DNA from: JAAXHV01 sp965207165
Lineage (GTDB): Bacteria > Pseudomonadota > Gammaproteobacteria > Eutrophobiales > Eutrophobiaceae
Reading direction: 5' to 3'
Assembly (NCBI GenBank): GCA_965207165.1
Contig: OZ242265.1
Span: forward strand, 620,001 to 684,000
DNA length: 64,000 bases
The position numbers and the translations under genes were made by a program. How positions within the stretch are numbered: the stretch's first letter is position 1; the number at the start of each line of letters is the position of its first letter. This document shows, piece after piece, positions 35,961 to 44,717 of this stretch. The notes below the pieces were generated by a model. That model searched no databases. It was not told the origin of the DNA and worked only from the letters and a program-made list of their open reading frames with translations.

Positions 35961-37252
35961 CCCGGAGTAGAAGTGATGATGCGCCGGCCGGCGGAGCGAT
36001 TACCTTGTCACATTACCTGCTGCTTGGCCTTTTGACCCTGCTCAATGTCCTCAATATCGTCGACCGTCAACTGTTAAGCAGTTTTGCCAATTTCATCGTA
36101 CCGGACCTGGGTCTGACCAATACCCAGTTTGGTTTGCTTACCGGGTTGATGTTCATGGTGTTTTACTCCTTCATGGCCTTGATCATGGGTGCGCTCGCCG
36201 ATATCTACCACCGGCCGCGACTGATCGCCGCGGCGGTCTTTCTCTGGAGCGTGTGTACCGCGGCTTCCGGCGCCGCGCGGGGCTTCATCAGTCTTGCCAT
36301 TCCCAGGATGCTGATTGGCGTCGGGGAATCCACCCTGTCACCGGCCGCGATCGCCATGCTGGCCGACAAGTTTCCTGCCGTAAAACGGGGTTTCGCATCC
36401 GGGTTTTACTACATAGGCGTCTCGGTAGGCTTCGGCGCCAGCCTGCTGGTTGCCGGCTACCTGGGGCCGGCCATCGGTTGGCGCAACTGCTTTTATCTCC
36501 TCGGCGGCATCGGTATCGCGCTGTCCATCGTGATGCTGTTTGTTGCTGATGTGCCGCGACGGCACTCCACAGCTACGCTTGTTGGACAAAGACGTAACGT
36601 GAAAGGCAAGATCATCGAGTTAACTGTCGCACTACGGAATTCCCCCGCGCTTTGCCTGACCATCATCGGCGGCATGTGTGTGCACTTCATGTTCGGTGCA
36701 ACGGCCTTTGACCAGTTGTGGTACGTACAGGAAAGGGGCTATGACCGGGCACTCATAGCACAATACACCGGCTGGTTTGGGGTGACGGGTGGTGTGCTTG
36801 GCAACCTGGTTGGCGGCATAGGCAGCGATTACTGGCAGAAGACCACAGGGAAAAGCCGGCTTGCATTCCTGTTCTGGGTATTGCTGCTGCTGGCGCCCAT
36901 AAATATCTATTACCGCATCGCCGATCCCGGCTCATTTTTCTTCTGGTTGGGGGTTTTCTTTACGTTCTTTCAACTGGGTTTATTGTACGGTCCGGCTTAC
37001 GCCACCCTGCAGGAACTGGCGCCGCCGCATATCTGCTCTACTGCCGTCGCGTTCAATATCCTGATGGCCAGCGTGGTCGGTGTCGGCATGTCCATCACGG
37101 CAAGTGGGATTTTCATCGACTACTTGCTCGCCGCCGGTGTTGCTTCTCCCTATACCGTCTCCTTGTTGACGTTCACCGTATTGTCGTTCAGTTCAGTTCC
37201 GGCGTTTTATTTTGCTGTCAGGTACATGCCGGAAGAGGGCAACCGGGTTTAG
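35957..37252 (+). CDS. MFS transporter (spinster-like)
   Basis: Inner-membrane carrier of 431 residues starting at GTG 35957 within the soxG stop. Helix 1 ends LNVLNIVDRQLLSSFANFIV, and loop 2-3 has GALADIYHRPRLIAAAVFLW; both are typical of spinster-type MFS carriers, with RMLIGVGESTLSPAAIAMLA in helix 4-5. Translational coupling to soxBDAG suggests import of a methylated amine or related compound that feeds sarcosine oxidase. The substrate is inferred from context only. Confidence 0.88.
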   Translation: MTRSRSDDAPAGGAITLSHYLLLGLLTLLNVLNIVDRQLLSSFANFIVPDLGLTNTQFGLLTGLMFMVFYSFMALIMGALADIYHRPRLIAAAVFLWSVCTAASGAARGFISLAIPRMLIGVGESTLSPAAIAMLADKFPAVKRGFASGFYYIGVSVGFGASLLVAGYLGPAIGWRNCFYLLGGIGIALSIVMLFVADVPRRHSTATLVGQRRNVKGKIIELTVALRNSPALCLTIIGGMCVHFMFGATAFDQLWYVQERGYDRALIAQYTGWFGVTGGVLGNLVGGIGSDYWQKTTGKSRLAFLFWVLLLLAPINIYYRIADPGSFFFWLGVFFTFFQLGLLYGPAYATLQELAPPHICSTAVAFNILMASVVGVGMSITASGIFIDYLLAAGVASPYTVSLLTFTVLSFSSVPAFYFAVRYMPEEGNRV

Positions 37253-37289
37253 CCCGGATTTCTTAACAGGTCGCTGATAGCGCGCGGAA

Positions 37290-38150
37290 CTAATCCTGCC
37301 CTGCAGGTCCGGCAATGGTGGTGCGGTGCATGTGGCGGATATACGCCGGATCGTACCAACTGGCCGAATGGATGACGCAGGCGTTGTCCCACATTATCAG
37401 GTCATTGGCCTGCCACTGGTGGACATAAACAAAGCGTTCGCTGGTCGAGTGTGTAAAGAGTTCGCTGAGCAGGTCCGTTGATTCGTCCTCCGGCAGTCCC
37501 TCAATGCGTACGGTGAAGCCTTCATTGACATAGAGTGCAGGGCGGCCCGTTACCGGGTGGGGGCGGACCACGGGGTGCGATACCGGGGGGATTTTTTTAC
37601 GGTCTCCGTCCCGCAACTGCGCCCGTTCCATGCCGCGCTTTGCATCCTTCTGCCAGCGCTGTTCATAGCTGTGCACCGCGCGCAAATCCTGTATACGTTT
37701 TTTCATGGCATCATCCAGCGCATCGTACGCGCAATACATGCCCGCATAAGGCGTATTTCCGCCTGCTTCCGGTGGCGGCACTTCATGGGCATAAAGCAGT
37801 GAACCGAGACTGGGGTTTTGCAGGTAGGACAGGTCCGAGTGCCAGTAGCGTCCCGCATCCTCGATACCCAGGCGCCTGCCCCCGGCCACCTTGTTGGACA
37901 GCACAACGATCTCCGGATACCCGTCCAGCAGGTATTGGCGGGCTATGTGTATCTCCAGTTCGCCGAACCGCCTGCTGAAGTCAATATGCTGTTGTTCCGT
38001 CAGGTGTTGATTTCGGAACAGCAGAATGCCGCGCTCGTGAAAGGTTTTTTTGATTTCCCTGAAAGTGGCATCATCGATTTTATCGGCAAGGTCGATACCC
38101 GAAACTTCTGTTCCTACCGCTTCGCTCAGTGCGTTGAAAGTGATGCCCAT
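37290..38150 (-). CDS. TauD/TfdA-family Fe(II)/2-oxoglutarate dioxygenase
   Basis: A 286-residue oxygenase. Iron ligands: His-x-Asp in GRYWHSDLSY (~residues 103-105) and the distal His in NACVIHSAS. The 2-oxoglutarate Arg is in HMHRTTI near the C-terminus. ILLFRNQHLTEQQHIDFSRR is the family N-terminal block. It is convergent with the MFS gene and on the same strand as the luciferase-like monooxygenase upstream. Family members cleave taurine, alkyl sulfates, phenoxyacids and others; pairing with a luciferase-like monooxygenase hints at organosulfur or aromatic acids, without proof. Confidence 0.9.
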   Translation of the reverse strand: MGITFNALSEAVGTEVSGIDLADKIDDATFREIKKTFHERGILLFRNQHLTEQQHIDFSRRFGELEIHIARQYLLDGYPEIVVLSNKVAGGRRLGIEDAGRYWHSDLSYLQNPSLGSLLYAHEVPPPEAGGNTPYAGMYCAYDALDDAMKKRIQDLRAVHSYEQRWQKDAKRGMERAQLRDGDRKKIPPVSHPVVRPHPVTGRPALYVNEGFTVRIEGLPEDESTDLLSELFTHSTSERFVYVHQWQANDLIMWDNACVIHSASWYDPAYIRHMHRTTIAGPAGQD

Positions 38151-38193
38151 GCCGGGTTACCTTGATGAAGTGTACGGTCCGGATACGGCCACT

Positions 38194-39213
38194 TCAGTTT
38201 CTCAGCAATGGCATGACCTCAGCCCCGAACCGCTGCAGTTCTTCCAGCGTGGGATGAAACTGCAGCAGGAACGTCTCGATGCCCAGCGACTCAAACTGCC
38301 GCAAGCGTTCGGCAATCATGTCTGGTGTGCCCACCAGTCCTGCCATCGTGCCGCCGTTGGTGCCCACTTTTTCCTGGTCATGGGGCTGTACCTGGTGCAT
38401 TACCACTTGTTTGTCGGCCCCCTTGATTTGCATATGGCGTAACGCCAGCAGGCGCCGCAATTCCTCGTTTGCGGCGGCCTCCGTTTCCCGGCAGATGACA
38501 AACCCGCCCATCCCGAAGCGAATCGTACGGCCGTGTTTTTGCGCCCGCTCCTGCATGTTGGTCACGAGTTCCGGAAATTGTTCCGGCGGCCTGCCGTTCA
38601 TGACAAAAATATCGGCGGCCCGCGCACCCAGGGCCCGGCCCTGTTCCGATTCGCCGCCGATATAGATCGGGATATGCGGCTGTTGCACCGAACGCGGGGC
38701 AATGGAGGCGTCCTTTATCCGGTAGTACTCGCCATCGAAACTGAAATTGTTACGGGTCCACAGGCCCCTGAGGATATCGATGTATTCAGCGGCGCGGGCG
38801 TAGCGGTCATCGTGCGCCAGCACCGGCACACCCAGCATCTCGTATTCGGGCGGCCACCAGGCCGACACCAGGTTTATCGCGAAGCGGCCCCGGCTGATAT
38901 GGTCGATACTGTTGGCCATTTTTGCGATAACACCAGGTGCCCGCAGACCGGGTTTTACCGCCGCGATGATTTCGATTTTTGACGTCAGTGCGGCCAGCCC
39001 GGCCGCGCTGGTCCAGGCATCGACCATATCCAGCGTCGCGCCAATGGGATGTATGAAGTGCTCGGCAAGCAACAGGGTGTCAAATCCCAGTTGTTCCGCC
39101 AGCAGGGTCGATTCCTTCACGTATTCGTAGGAGGCCGTACCCTGTTCAGGGGCATCGGTCATGATCCAGTTGCCGTAAACCGGCGGCCAGAAACCAAGTC
39201 GCATTGCAGTCAT
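38194..39213 (-). CDS. LLM-class (luciferase-like) flavin monooxygenase
   Basis: A 339-residue FMNH2-dependent monooxygenase of the SsuD/SfnG branch. The N-terminus MRLGFWPPVYGNWIM (ATG at 39213 or 39204) begins the barrel. ESTLLAEQLGFDTLLLAEHF, AKMANSIDHISRGRFAINLV and SAWWPPEYEMLG are the flavin-contact blocks of alkanesulfonate/dimethylsulfone monooxygenases, and PIYIGGESEQGRALGARAAD follows. No flavin reductase is visible nearby. It lies 43 bases upstream of the TauD-like gene on the same strand. Confidence 0.9.
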   Translation of the reverse strand: MTAMRLGFWPPVYGNWIMTDAPEQGTASYEYVKESTLLAEQLGFDTLLLAEHFIHPIGATLDMVDAWTSAAGLAALTSKIEIIAAVKPGLRAPGVIAKMANSIDHISRGRFAINLVSAWWPPEYEMLGVPVLAHDDRYARAAEYIDILRGLWTRNNFSFDGEYYRIKDASIAPRSVQQPHIPIYIGGESEQGRALGARAADIFVMNGRPPEQFPELVTNMQERAQKHGRTIRFGMGGFVICRETEAAANEELRRLLALRHMQIKGADKQVVMHQVQPHDQEKVGTNGGTMAGLVGTPDMIAERLRQFESLGIETFLLQFHPTLEELQRFGAEVMPLLRN

Positions 39214-39301
39214 AGCTATTCCGAATCTAACGCGGTAAAACGAATGGTGGCCGGGGGCAGGGTAAAAACCCTGATGCCATAGTCCTCCGGCCCCGGAACT
39301 T

Positions 39302-40480
39302 TCAAGTTATATGCTCGCTCATCCACTCCTTCAGCAAAGACACTGCCTGCGCCTGGTGCGCGGGCTGCTCGCGGTAGTAGTGAGTTGCGCCGTCAATCCG
39401 TTCAAAGCGCTTGTTTGGGCTCCCCAGGAGTTCGTAAATTTTTCGCGGGTGTGATGCCGGCACAGCATCGTCGGCCCCATTTTCAATGACCAGGGCAGGC
39501 ACGCTGATCGCAGGTGCATTGTCCGCGGTGCGTGCGCGGCTCTTATCGAAGGACCATTGCGACATCCACGACCGCAAGGTAGTAAAACGGGCAAGACCCA
39601 CGGGTCCCGAGTTGACTGCGCGCGGGTCACCGAGGTAGCAGTGATTGGGGTCGCGCTGGTTCGGATCGACTGCAGGGTCAATCCAGCGCGGGTCGCACAT
39701 CGTCCGGTGAACAATGAACGGGCGTTCAACCGCGCCGTCGTCGGCATTGGCGAGACGATTAAGCTGTTGTTTTACCCAGGTCGTGATGCGCCGGTTGCGC
39801 GCGACCTGCGCTGATCTGAATCTGTCGAGAAACTCCGCATTGAAAGGTGGCGTGTGAGTTGTCTCCCGTGCGTAAATATCAAGCTCGGGATCGCGCGTAT
39901 CCGGGTCGGATTCAATCATGACCGAAGGGTCGAGCCACTCGGTCAACGTTTCCGCGCGGCTGAGGTGCGCGGCGATACTGAGTATCCCGTCGGCCGCCGG
40001 CAGGCCGGCTGAAGACAGATCGACAGGGTCACCCGCGGGCGTGGCGGTGACGCTGGGCGTTTCGGCCTGTGCCTGGTAGTAGATGGATAAAGAGCCGCCG
40101 CCGCTCCAACCGGCGAGTATCACGTTCTCGTAGTTCAGTTCGTCGCGTGCGAAGGTGATATGCGCGCCCAGGTCGAGCAACACCTTCTCGATTATGAGCG
40201 GCGTGTCGTTACGCAGGTAGCGGCTGTTGCAACACATGACGTGTACGCCGGCTTCAGCGAGTGCCCTGGGCAAGGGCAAGAGGGACAGCGACGACGACGG
40301 ATGCATGAACAGCAACACCGATTTGGCGGGTGAATCGGTACGCCGCAACAGTTGACCCTCGAGGAATATGCGGCCGGCTTGACCAACGAAGCCGTAAACT
40401 TCCGCGAACAGACTCTGTTCGTTGTATGAAATCGTATAGCCGTCGCGGGCAAAAGGTTCGCGCAGTACTTCTATTTGCAT
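39302..40480 (-). CDS. Alpha/beta-fold hydrolase
   Basis: A 392-residue hydrolase with nucleophile elbow ILAGWSGGGSLS, acid region around VIENGADDAVP and a C-terminal catalytic His in DGATHYY. A strand LLFMHPSSSLSLLPL supplies the oxyanion region. A long lid (residues ~160-300) separates the core parts. The start ATG 40480 has CGGAG upstream and lies 10 bases after the stop of the ring-cleavage-type gene, so the two are co-transcribed. It may hydrolyse a meta-cleavage-like product; this is inference from the neighbours. Confidence 0.82.
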   Translation of the reverse strand: MQIEVLREPFARDGYTISYNEQSLFAEVYGFVGQAGRIFLEGQLLRRTDSPAKSVLLFMHPSSSLSLLPLPRALAEAGVHVMCCNSRYLRNDTPLIIEKVLLDLGAHITFARDELNYENVILAGWSGGGSLSIYYQAQAETPSVTATPAGDPVDLSSAGLPAADGILSIAAHLSRAETLTEWLDPSVMIESDPDTRDPELDIYARETTHTPPFNAEFLDRFRSAQVARNRRITTWVKQQLNRLANADDGAVERPFIVHRTMCDPRWIDPAVDPNQRDPNHCYLGDPRAVNSGPVGLARFTTLRSWMSQWSFDKSRARTADNAPAISVPALVIENGADDAVPASHPRKIYELLGSPNKRFERIDGATHYYREQPAHQAQAVSLLKEWMSEHIT

Positions 40481-40490
40481 GGACGCTCCG

Positions 40491-40991
40491 CTAAGCGGAT
40501 TTCGTGCCGGCCTTGCGTGCGTTCCACTTGTCCATTTCCACTACCGCGTCCTGCGCCATCTGCGACCACATCGCCTTGGTGTCGGTGCGAACGGAAACTT
40601 CGAGGCGATGGCCGTTCGGATCGTAGAAGTACCAACTGTCGCACATGCCATGTTCCACCGGTCCCAGCACGTCGGTACCCATATTACGCAATCGCTGTGC
40701 CAGGGACGCCGCTTCCTCGTGGGAGCCGATCTCGAGAGCCAGGTGCTGCGCCCAATCCTGTTCAACCCGCGCCGCCGGACCCGCGTCTTCGAGGATGTCA
40801 AAGAAGGCGATGAAACTGCCGTCTTTCATCTCGAAGAAAATGTGGTTGTGCGGCTCGTTGCGTTGCAGTGACGGCACGTATTCCTGGACCAGCGCGGCGG
40901 CGAGCTTCAGGCCCAGGCCATCGACGTAAAATCGCCGCGTCGCTTCAGCGTCGAGACAGCGATAGGCAACGTGGTGAAGTTTCTTGAGCAT
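40491..40991 (-). CDS. VOC-superfamily protein, extradiol dioxygenase-like
   Basis: A 166-residue protein made of two beta-alpha-beta-beta-beta modules. It begins MLKKLHHVAYRCLDAEATRR, with a metal-ligand candidate His in HHVAYR, a second His in DWAQHLALEI, and Glu in DPNGHRLEVS, the usual VOC metal set. This size fits single-chain glyoxalase-fold enzymes and short ring-cleavage dioxygenases. It sits upstream of the hydrolase and divergent from the acyl-CoA-dehydrogenase-fold monooxygenase (93 bases between starts), an arrangement seen in meta-cleavage operons. Confidence 0.8.
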   Translation of the reverse strand: MLKKLHHVAYRCLDAEATRRFYVDGLGLKLAAALVQEYVPSLQRNEPHNHIFFEMKDGSFIAFFDILEDAGPAARVEQDWAQHLALEIGSHEEAASLAQRLRNMGTDVLGPVEHGMCDSWYFYDPNGHRLEVSVRTDTKAMWSQMAQDAVVEMDKWNARKAGTKSA

Positions 40992-41084
40992 CCGCTTGCC
41001 TCGTCTCCAGGGTAGCTTGATAATAGTATATAAAGAGATAAATTATACAAAAATATTACTGACGGTGTGAGGATTTGACGGCGC

Positions 41085-42329
41085 ATGACCACGGCACGAA
41101 CTAAACGACCATCAACGGCGCGCTTTGCGCGCGACCTCGGCGAGGTGCGCAAGGAAGTTCTGGCCAGGGTAGAAGCGATACTGCCGGCGCTGGCCGAAGC
41201 GGCCGCAGACGCAGAAGCAGAACGTGATCTGACGCCGGAATCCTTCGCTGCCCTGGTCGAATCCGGTGCGCTGCGGCTGTTCGCACCGCAACGGGCGGGC
41301 GGATACGAGGCCGGCTACCGGACTTACGTTGAATCGACCGTCCTGTTGGCACGCGCATGCGGTTCATCGGCGTGGTTTTCCTTTATCCTCAACCATGGTG
41401 ACTGGCAGACCGGGCAGATGAGCGCTGCGGTTCAGGAGCGTGTATGGGCCGGCAATTCGGCTTCGGGGAAGGTTGCGGTACCGCTCGCGCCGATGCCTGG
41501 CTGGCGCGCCGAGCGACATGACGGCGGCACAACGGTCTCCGGCGATTGGCCGTACGCGTCAGCTAGTTCGCACGCCAGTTGGGCATTGATCGGTTTTCCG
41601 CTGCTGGGCGATGACGGGTCGCAGACAGACAACATGATCGGGCTGGTCAAGACCAGCGGGATCCCGGTCCGCGACACCTGGTATGTTGCCGGTATGGCTG
41701 CGACCGGCAGCAACACCTTTGAAATCCGGGATGTTTTTATTCCGGACGAGGAAACGACCACTTTGTCCGCGCTGATGAGCCACCGGTTTGAAACGCCCTA
41801 CAGCGCTGAAGCGCAATACCAGATGGATGCCGGCGTGGTCTTTCACATCGCGACCCTGGTGCCCGTGGTCAGCCTCGCGAAAGCAGCGCTGGATTTGACC
41901 ATGGAACGCATCACGACGCGTCCTAAACCGGTGACTTATACGTTTTATACGGATACCACCAAGTCGGCGGCGACCCAGTTTGCTATGGCGCGCGCCACCT
42001 GGTTGATCGAGACGGCATTGGAGCAGACGCGCGCCACCTCCGACGCCATCGATGCGCAGGCACTGACGGCGCGTCCGTTCCCGGCGATCGACCGCGCCAC
42101 GTTTGCCATGCGTTCGGCACAGGCACATCGCATGTGCCGCGAAGGCGTGGACTTATTACTTGATGTACAGGGCGCAGGCTCTTTCGCGCTTAATAATCCG
42201 CTGCAGAGGATCTGGCGCGACATGCATGTAGCCAGCCGCCACGGTATGTCGGTGCCGGGCATGAAGCAGGAACTGTACGGCCGCGCGTTGCTGGGTGCCG
42301 ATGAACAACAGATGACGCCGATTCGTTAG
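41085..42329 (+). CDS. Acyl-CoA-dehydrogenase-fold flavin monooxygenase (HsaA/DszC-like)
   Basis: A 414-residue group D flavin monooxygenase. LTPESFAALVESGALRLFAP is followed by QRAGGYEAGYRTYVESTVLL and SSAWFSFILNHGDW, the hallmark of HsaA/DszC/HpaB-type enzymes rather than true acyl-CoA dehydrogenases; the usual catalytic Glu block is absent. The C-terminal part has LLLDVQGAGSFALNNPLQRI and DMHVASRHGM. It probably ortho-hydroxylates a phenol or oxidises a heteroatom using FMNH2 from a reductase elsewhere. It is divergent from the VOC/hydrolase pair and is followed 50 bases later by the selenophosphate synthetase gene. Confidence 0.85.
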   Translation: MTTARTKRPSTARFARDLGEVRKEVLARVEAILPALAEAAADAEAERDLTPESFAALVESGALRLFAPQRAGGYEAGYRTYVESTVLLARACGSSAWFSFILNHGDWQTGQMSAAVQERVWAGNSASGKVAVPLAPMPGWRAERHDGGTTVSGDWPYASASSHASWALIGFPLLGDDGSQTDNMIGLVKTSGIPVRDTWYVAGMAATGSNTFEIRDVFIPDEETTTLSALMSHRFETPYSAEAQYQMDAGVVFHIATLVPVVSLAKAALDLTMERITTRPKPVTYTFYTDTTKSAATQFAMARATWLIETALEQTRATSDAIDAQALTARPFPAIDRATFAMRSAQAHRMCREGVDLLLDVQGAGSFALNNPLQRIWRDMHVASRHGMSVPGMKQELYGRALLGADEQQMTPIR

Positions 42330-42379
42330 TCGCGTTTAAGAGTTAGTATCTGGGGAAATATCCTGTCTGAGGTAGACCT

Positions 42380-44647
42380 ATGAAGGGCAATCATGTCCCG
42401 GTTTTGAAAGATCTGGTGCTGGTAGGCGGCGGGCACGCTCACGTCACCGTGTTGAAGAAGCTGGGTATGAAACCCATGCCGGGTGTACGGGTGACGTTGA
42501 TATGCCGGGACCTGCAGGCGCCTTATTCCGGCATGCTGCCGGGGTTTATTGCCGGGCACTACACGTTTGACGAAGCGCATATCGACCTGGTTCCCTTGTG
42601 CCGGTTTGCCGGCGCCCGGTTTTTCCACGATGAAGTGGTTGGCCTGGATACGGAAAATAAAAAGCTGATATGCCGTGACCGGCCGGACCTGGGTTACGAC
42701 GTGCTGTCAATTAACGTCGGTTCCGCCCCGGATATCTCCGCCGTCCCCGGCGCTGCCGGCAATGTAACGCCGGTCAAGCCCATCGATGGGTTTGTTGACA
42801 ACTGGCAAAGCTTGTGTGAGCGGGTATTACCGCGCCGGAATGGCGTGAGGGTTGGCATCGTCGGAGCAGGTGCGGGTGGCGTCGAGTTGACGCTTGCGGT
42901 TCAATACCGGTTGAAACAGTTACTGGCCGGAAAATGGCCGAATGATATCAGTCCTGAATTTCACCTGTTTACCGATGCCGCTGAAGTCTTGACCACCCAC
43001 AATCGATTTGTGCGCGCCAGGTTCCGGCGCGTGCTTGCCGAGCGGAACATTAACGTCCATACAGGACACGAGGTGACTGAAGTCCGGGCCGGCGGCCTGC
43101 AATGCGCCAACGGCGCAACCTTTGACCTGGACGAGATCCTGTGGGTGACCATGGCCCGCGCCCAGGCGTGGCCGGCAAAGGCCGGTCTTGATGTCGACGA
43201 ACAGGGATTTATCAAGGTCAATGACACGCTTGAGTCCGTGTCCCATCCCGATATCCTCGCGGCCGGCGATATCGCTCACGTTGTCAACCATCCCCGGCCC
43301 AAATCCGGGGTATTCGCAGTGCGCCAGGGGCCGCCCCTGTCATTGAACATCCGGCGCAAACTGCTGGGGCGTTCTCTTGTACCCTTTTCCCCGCAGAAAG
43401 AGTTTCTCAGCCTGATCTCCACTGGAGACAAATATGCCGTCGCATCACGCTCCTGGTGGGCGCTGGAGGGACGCTGGGTGTGGACCTGGAAAGACTGGAT
43501 CGACCGCCGATTCATGCGCAAGTTCAACCAGCTTCCCGACATGAAGGAAGAAGTGCGACAGGATATACCCCGCGGCCTGGTCGACAAGGATGCGATCAGG
43601 GAGATATCCGCAATTGCCATGCGCTGTGGCGGCTGCGGTTCAAAGGTGGGCGCCACGGTGCTCGAAAACGCACTGGCAGGACTTGAACCGGTTTCCCGGG
43701 ATGACGTGCTTATCGGCCTGCACGAACCTGATGACGCTGCCGTGGCGAGGGTTCCTGACGGTAAGGTCATGGTGCACACGGTCGATTCTTTCCGGTCGTT
43801 TATCGATGATCCCTATCTGTTCGGGCAGGTCGCGGTAAATCATGCCCTGAGTGATCTACACGCGATGGGTGCGGAACCGCAAACGGCACTGGCCATCGTG
43901 ACCGTCCCCTACGCGGAAGAAAAGAAGGTTGAGGAACTGCTTGCGCAAATGCTGCAGGGCGCTCTCAAGGTGTTGAACGAGTCAGGCACCGCGCTGGTCG
44001 GCGGGCATACCAGCGAAGGGGAGGAGTTGTCCCTGGGTTTTTCCGTGAACGGCCTGATTGATCGTGACAAAATCCTGCACAAAGGCGGCCTGCGCGCAGG
44101 CGATCGAATCCTGTTGACCAAGCCCATCGGTACCGGGACCCTGTTTGCTGCCGACATGCGTCACAAGGCGAAAGGGCCGTGGATTACCGCCGCCCTGGAC
44201 AGCATGCTGCAATCAAACCATGAAGCAGCCGGGTGCCTGTTCGCGCACGGCGCTACTGCGTGCACGGATGTGACCGGCTTCGGCCTGCTGGGACACCTGG
44301 TGGAAATGATCAAGCCATCCCGCGTTGATGTCGAGATCGACCTGGGCGCTATCCCATACCTGGACGGCGCGGAAGAGACGGTTGCAGCCGGCGTATTCAG
44401 TTCATTACAACCCCAGAACCTGCGTTTGCGCCGGGCCATCCATGATGTTGAACAAGCGTCCAAAGACCTGCGCTATCCGCTGATATTCGACCCGCAGACC
44501 TCCGGTGGGTTATTAGCCGGTGTCCCGGAACAGCAGGCCGATGCCTGTGTCCGGGAGTTGCTCAAGCTGGGCTACACCCGCACGGCAATCATCGGCAAGG
44601 TGTTACCGGAGAGTGATCGGCTGGAACCGGTTAGATTGCTGTTTTGA
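42380..44647 (+). CDS. selD: Selenophosphate synthetase fused to N-terminal NAD(P)H/FAD oxidoreductase
   Basis: A 755-residue fusion. Residues 1-380 are an NDH-2-like oxidoreductase: LVLVGGGHAHVTVLKKLGM at the N-terminus, a second dinucleotide loop GIVGAGAGGVELTLAVQY near 159, and DILAAGDIAH near 291. Residues ~405-755 are SelD: MRCGGCGSKVGATVL with catalytic C419 and K422, DSFRSFIDDPYLFGQVAVNH, NHALSDLHAMGA, LVGGHTSEGEEL, and TDVTGFGLLGHLVEM. The E. coli GCGCK becomes GCGSK, so the second Cys is Ser while the essential Cys and Lys remain. Such fusions are known; the front domain may supply reduced selenium. Shine-Dalgarno GAGGTAG precedes ATG 42380. Next to senB/senA it fills the SenC role as well as the SelA supply role. 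Confidence 0.96.
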   Translation: MKGNHVPVLKDLVLVGGGHAHVTVLKKLGMKPMPGVRVTLICRDLQAPYSGMLPGFIAGHYTFDEAHIDLVPLCRFAGARFFHDEVVGLDTENKKLICRDRPDLGYDVLSINVGSAPDISAVPGAAGNVTPVKPIDGFVDNWQSLCERVLPRRNGVRVGIVGAGAGGVELTLAVQYRLKQLLAGKWPNDISPEFHLFTDAAEVLTTHNRFVRARFRRVLAERNINVHTGHEVTEVRAGGLQCANGATFDLDEILWVTMARAQAWPAKAGLDVDEQGFIKVNDTLESVSHPDILAAGDIAHVVNHPRPKSGVFAVRQGPPLSLNIRRKLLGRSLVPFSPQKEFLSLISTGDKYAVASRSWWALEGRWVWTWKDWIDRRFMRKFNQLPDMKEEVRQDIPRGLVDKDAIREISAIAMRCGGCGSKVGATVLENALAGLEPVSRDDVLIGLHEPDDAAVARVPDGKVMVHTVDSFRSFIDDPYLFGQVAVNHALSDLHAMGAEPQTALAIVTVPYAEEKKVEELLAQMLQGALKVLNESGTALVGGHTSEGEELSLGFSVNGLIDRDKILHKGGLRAGDRILLTKPIGTGTLFAADMRHKAKGPWITAALDSMLQSNHEAAGCLFAHGATACTDVTGFGLLGHLVEMIKPSRVDVEIDLGAIPYLDGAEETVAAGVFSSLQPQNLRLRRAIHDVEQASKDLRYPLIFDPQTSGGLLAGVPEQQADACVRELLKLGYTRTAIIGKVLPESDRLEPVRLLF

Positions 44648-44666
44648 CGTGCGAAAAGCACAGTCT

Positions 44667-44690
44667 AAGCGTGGGAAATCACGTTTATTA
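44667..44690. terminator. Possible bidirectional terminator between selD and senB
   Basis: AAGCGTG, loop GGAAAT, CACGTTT followed by ATTA: a 7-bp stem with one G-U pair and T-rich 3' side, between two converging genes. Weak but well placed. Confidence 0.35.
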
Positions 44691-44717
44691 TAAAATAAAG
44701 TCCCTATTATCAGCAAC

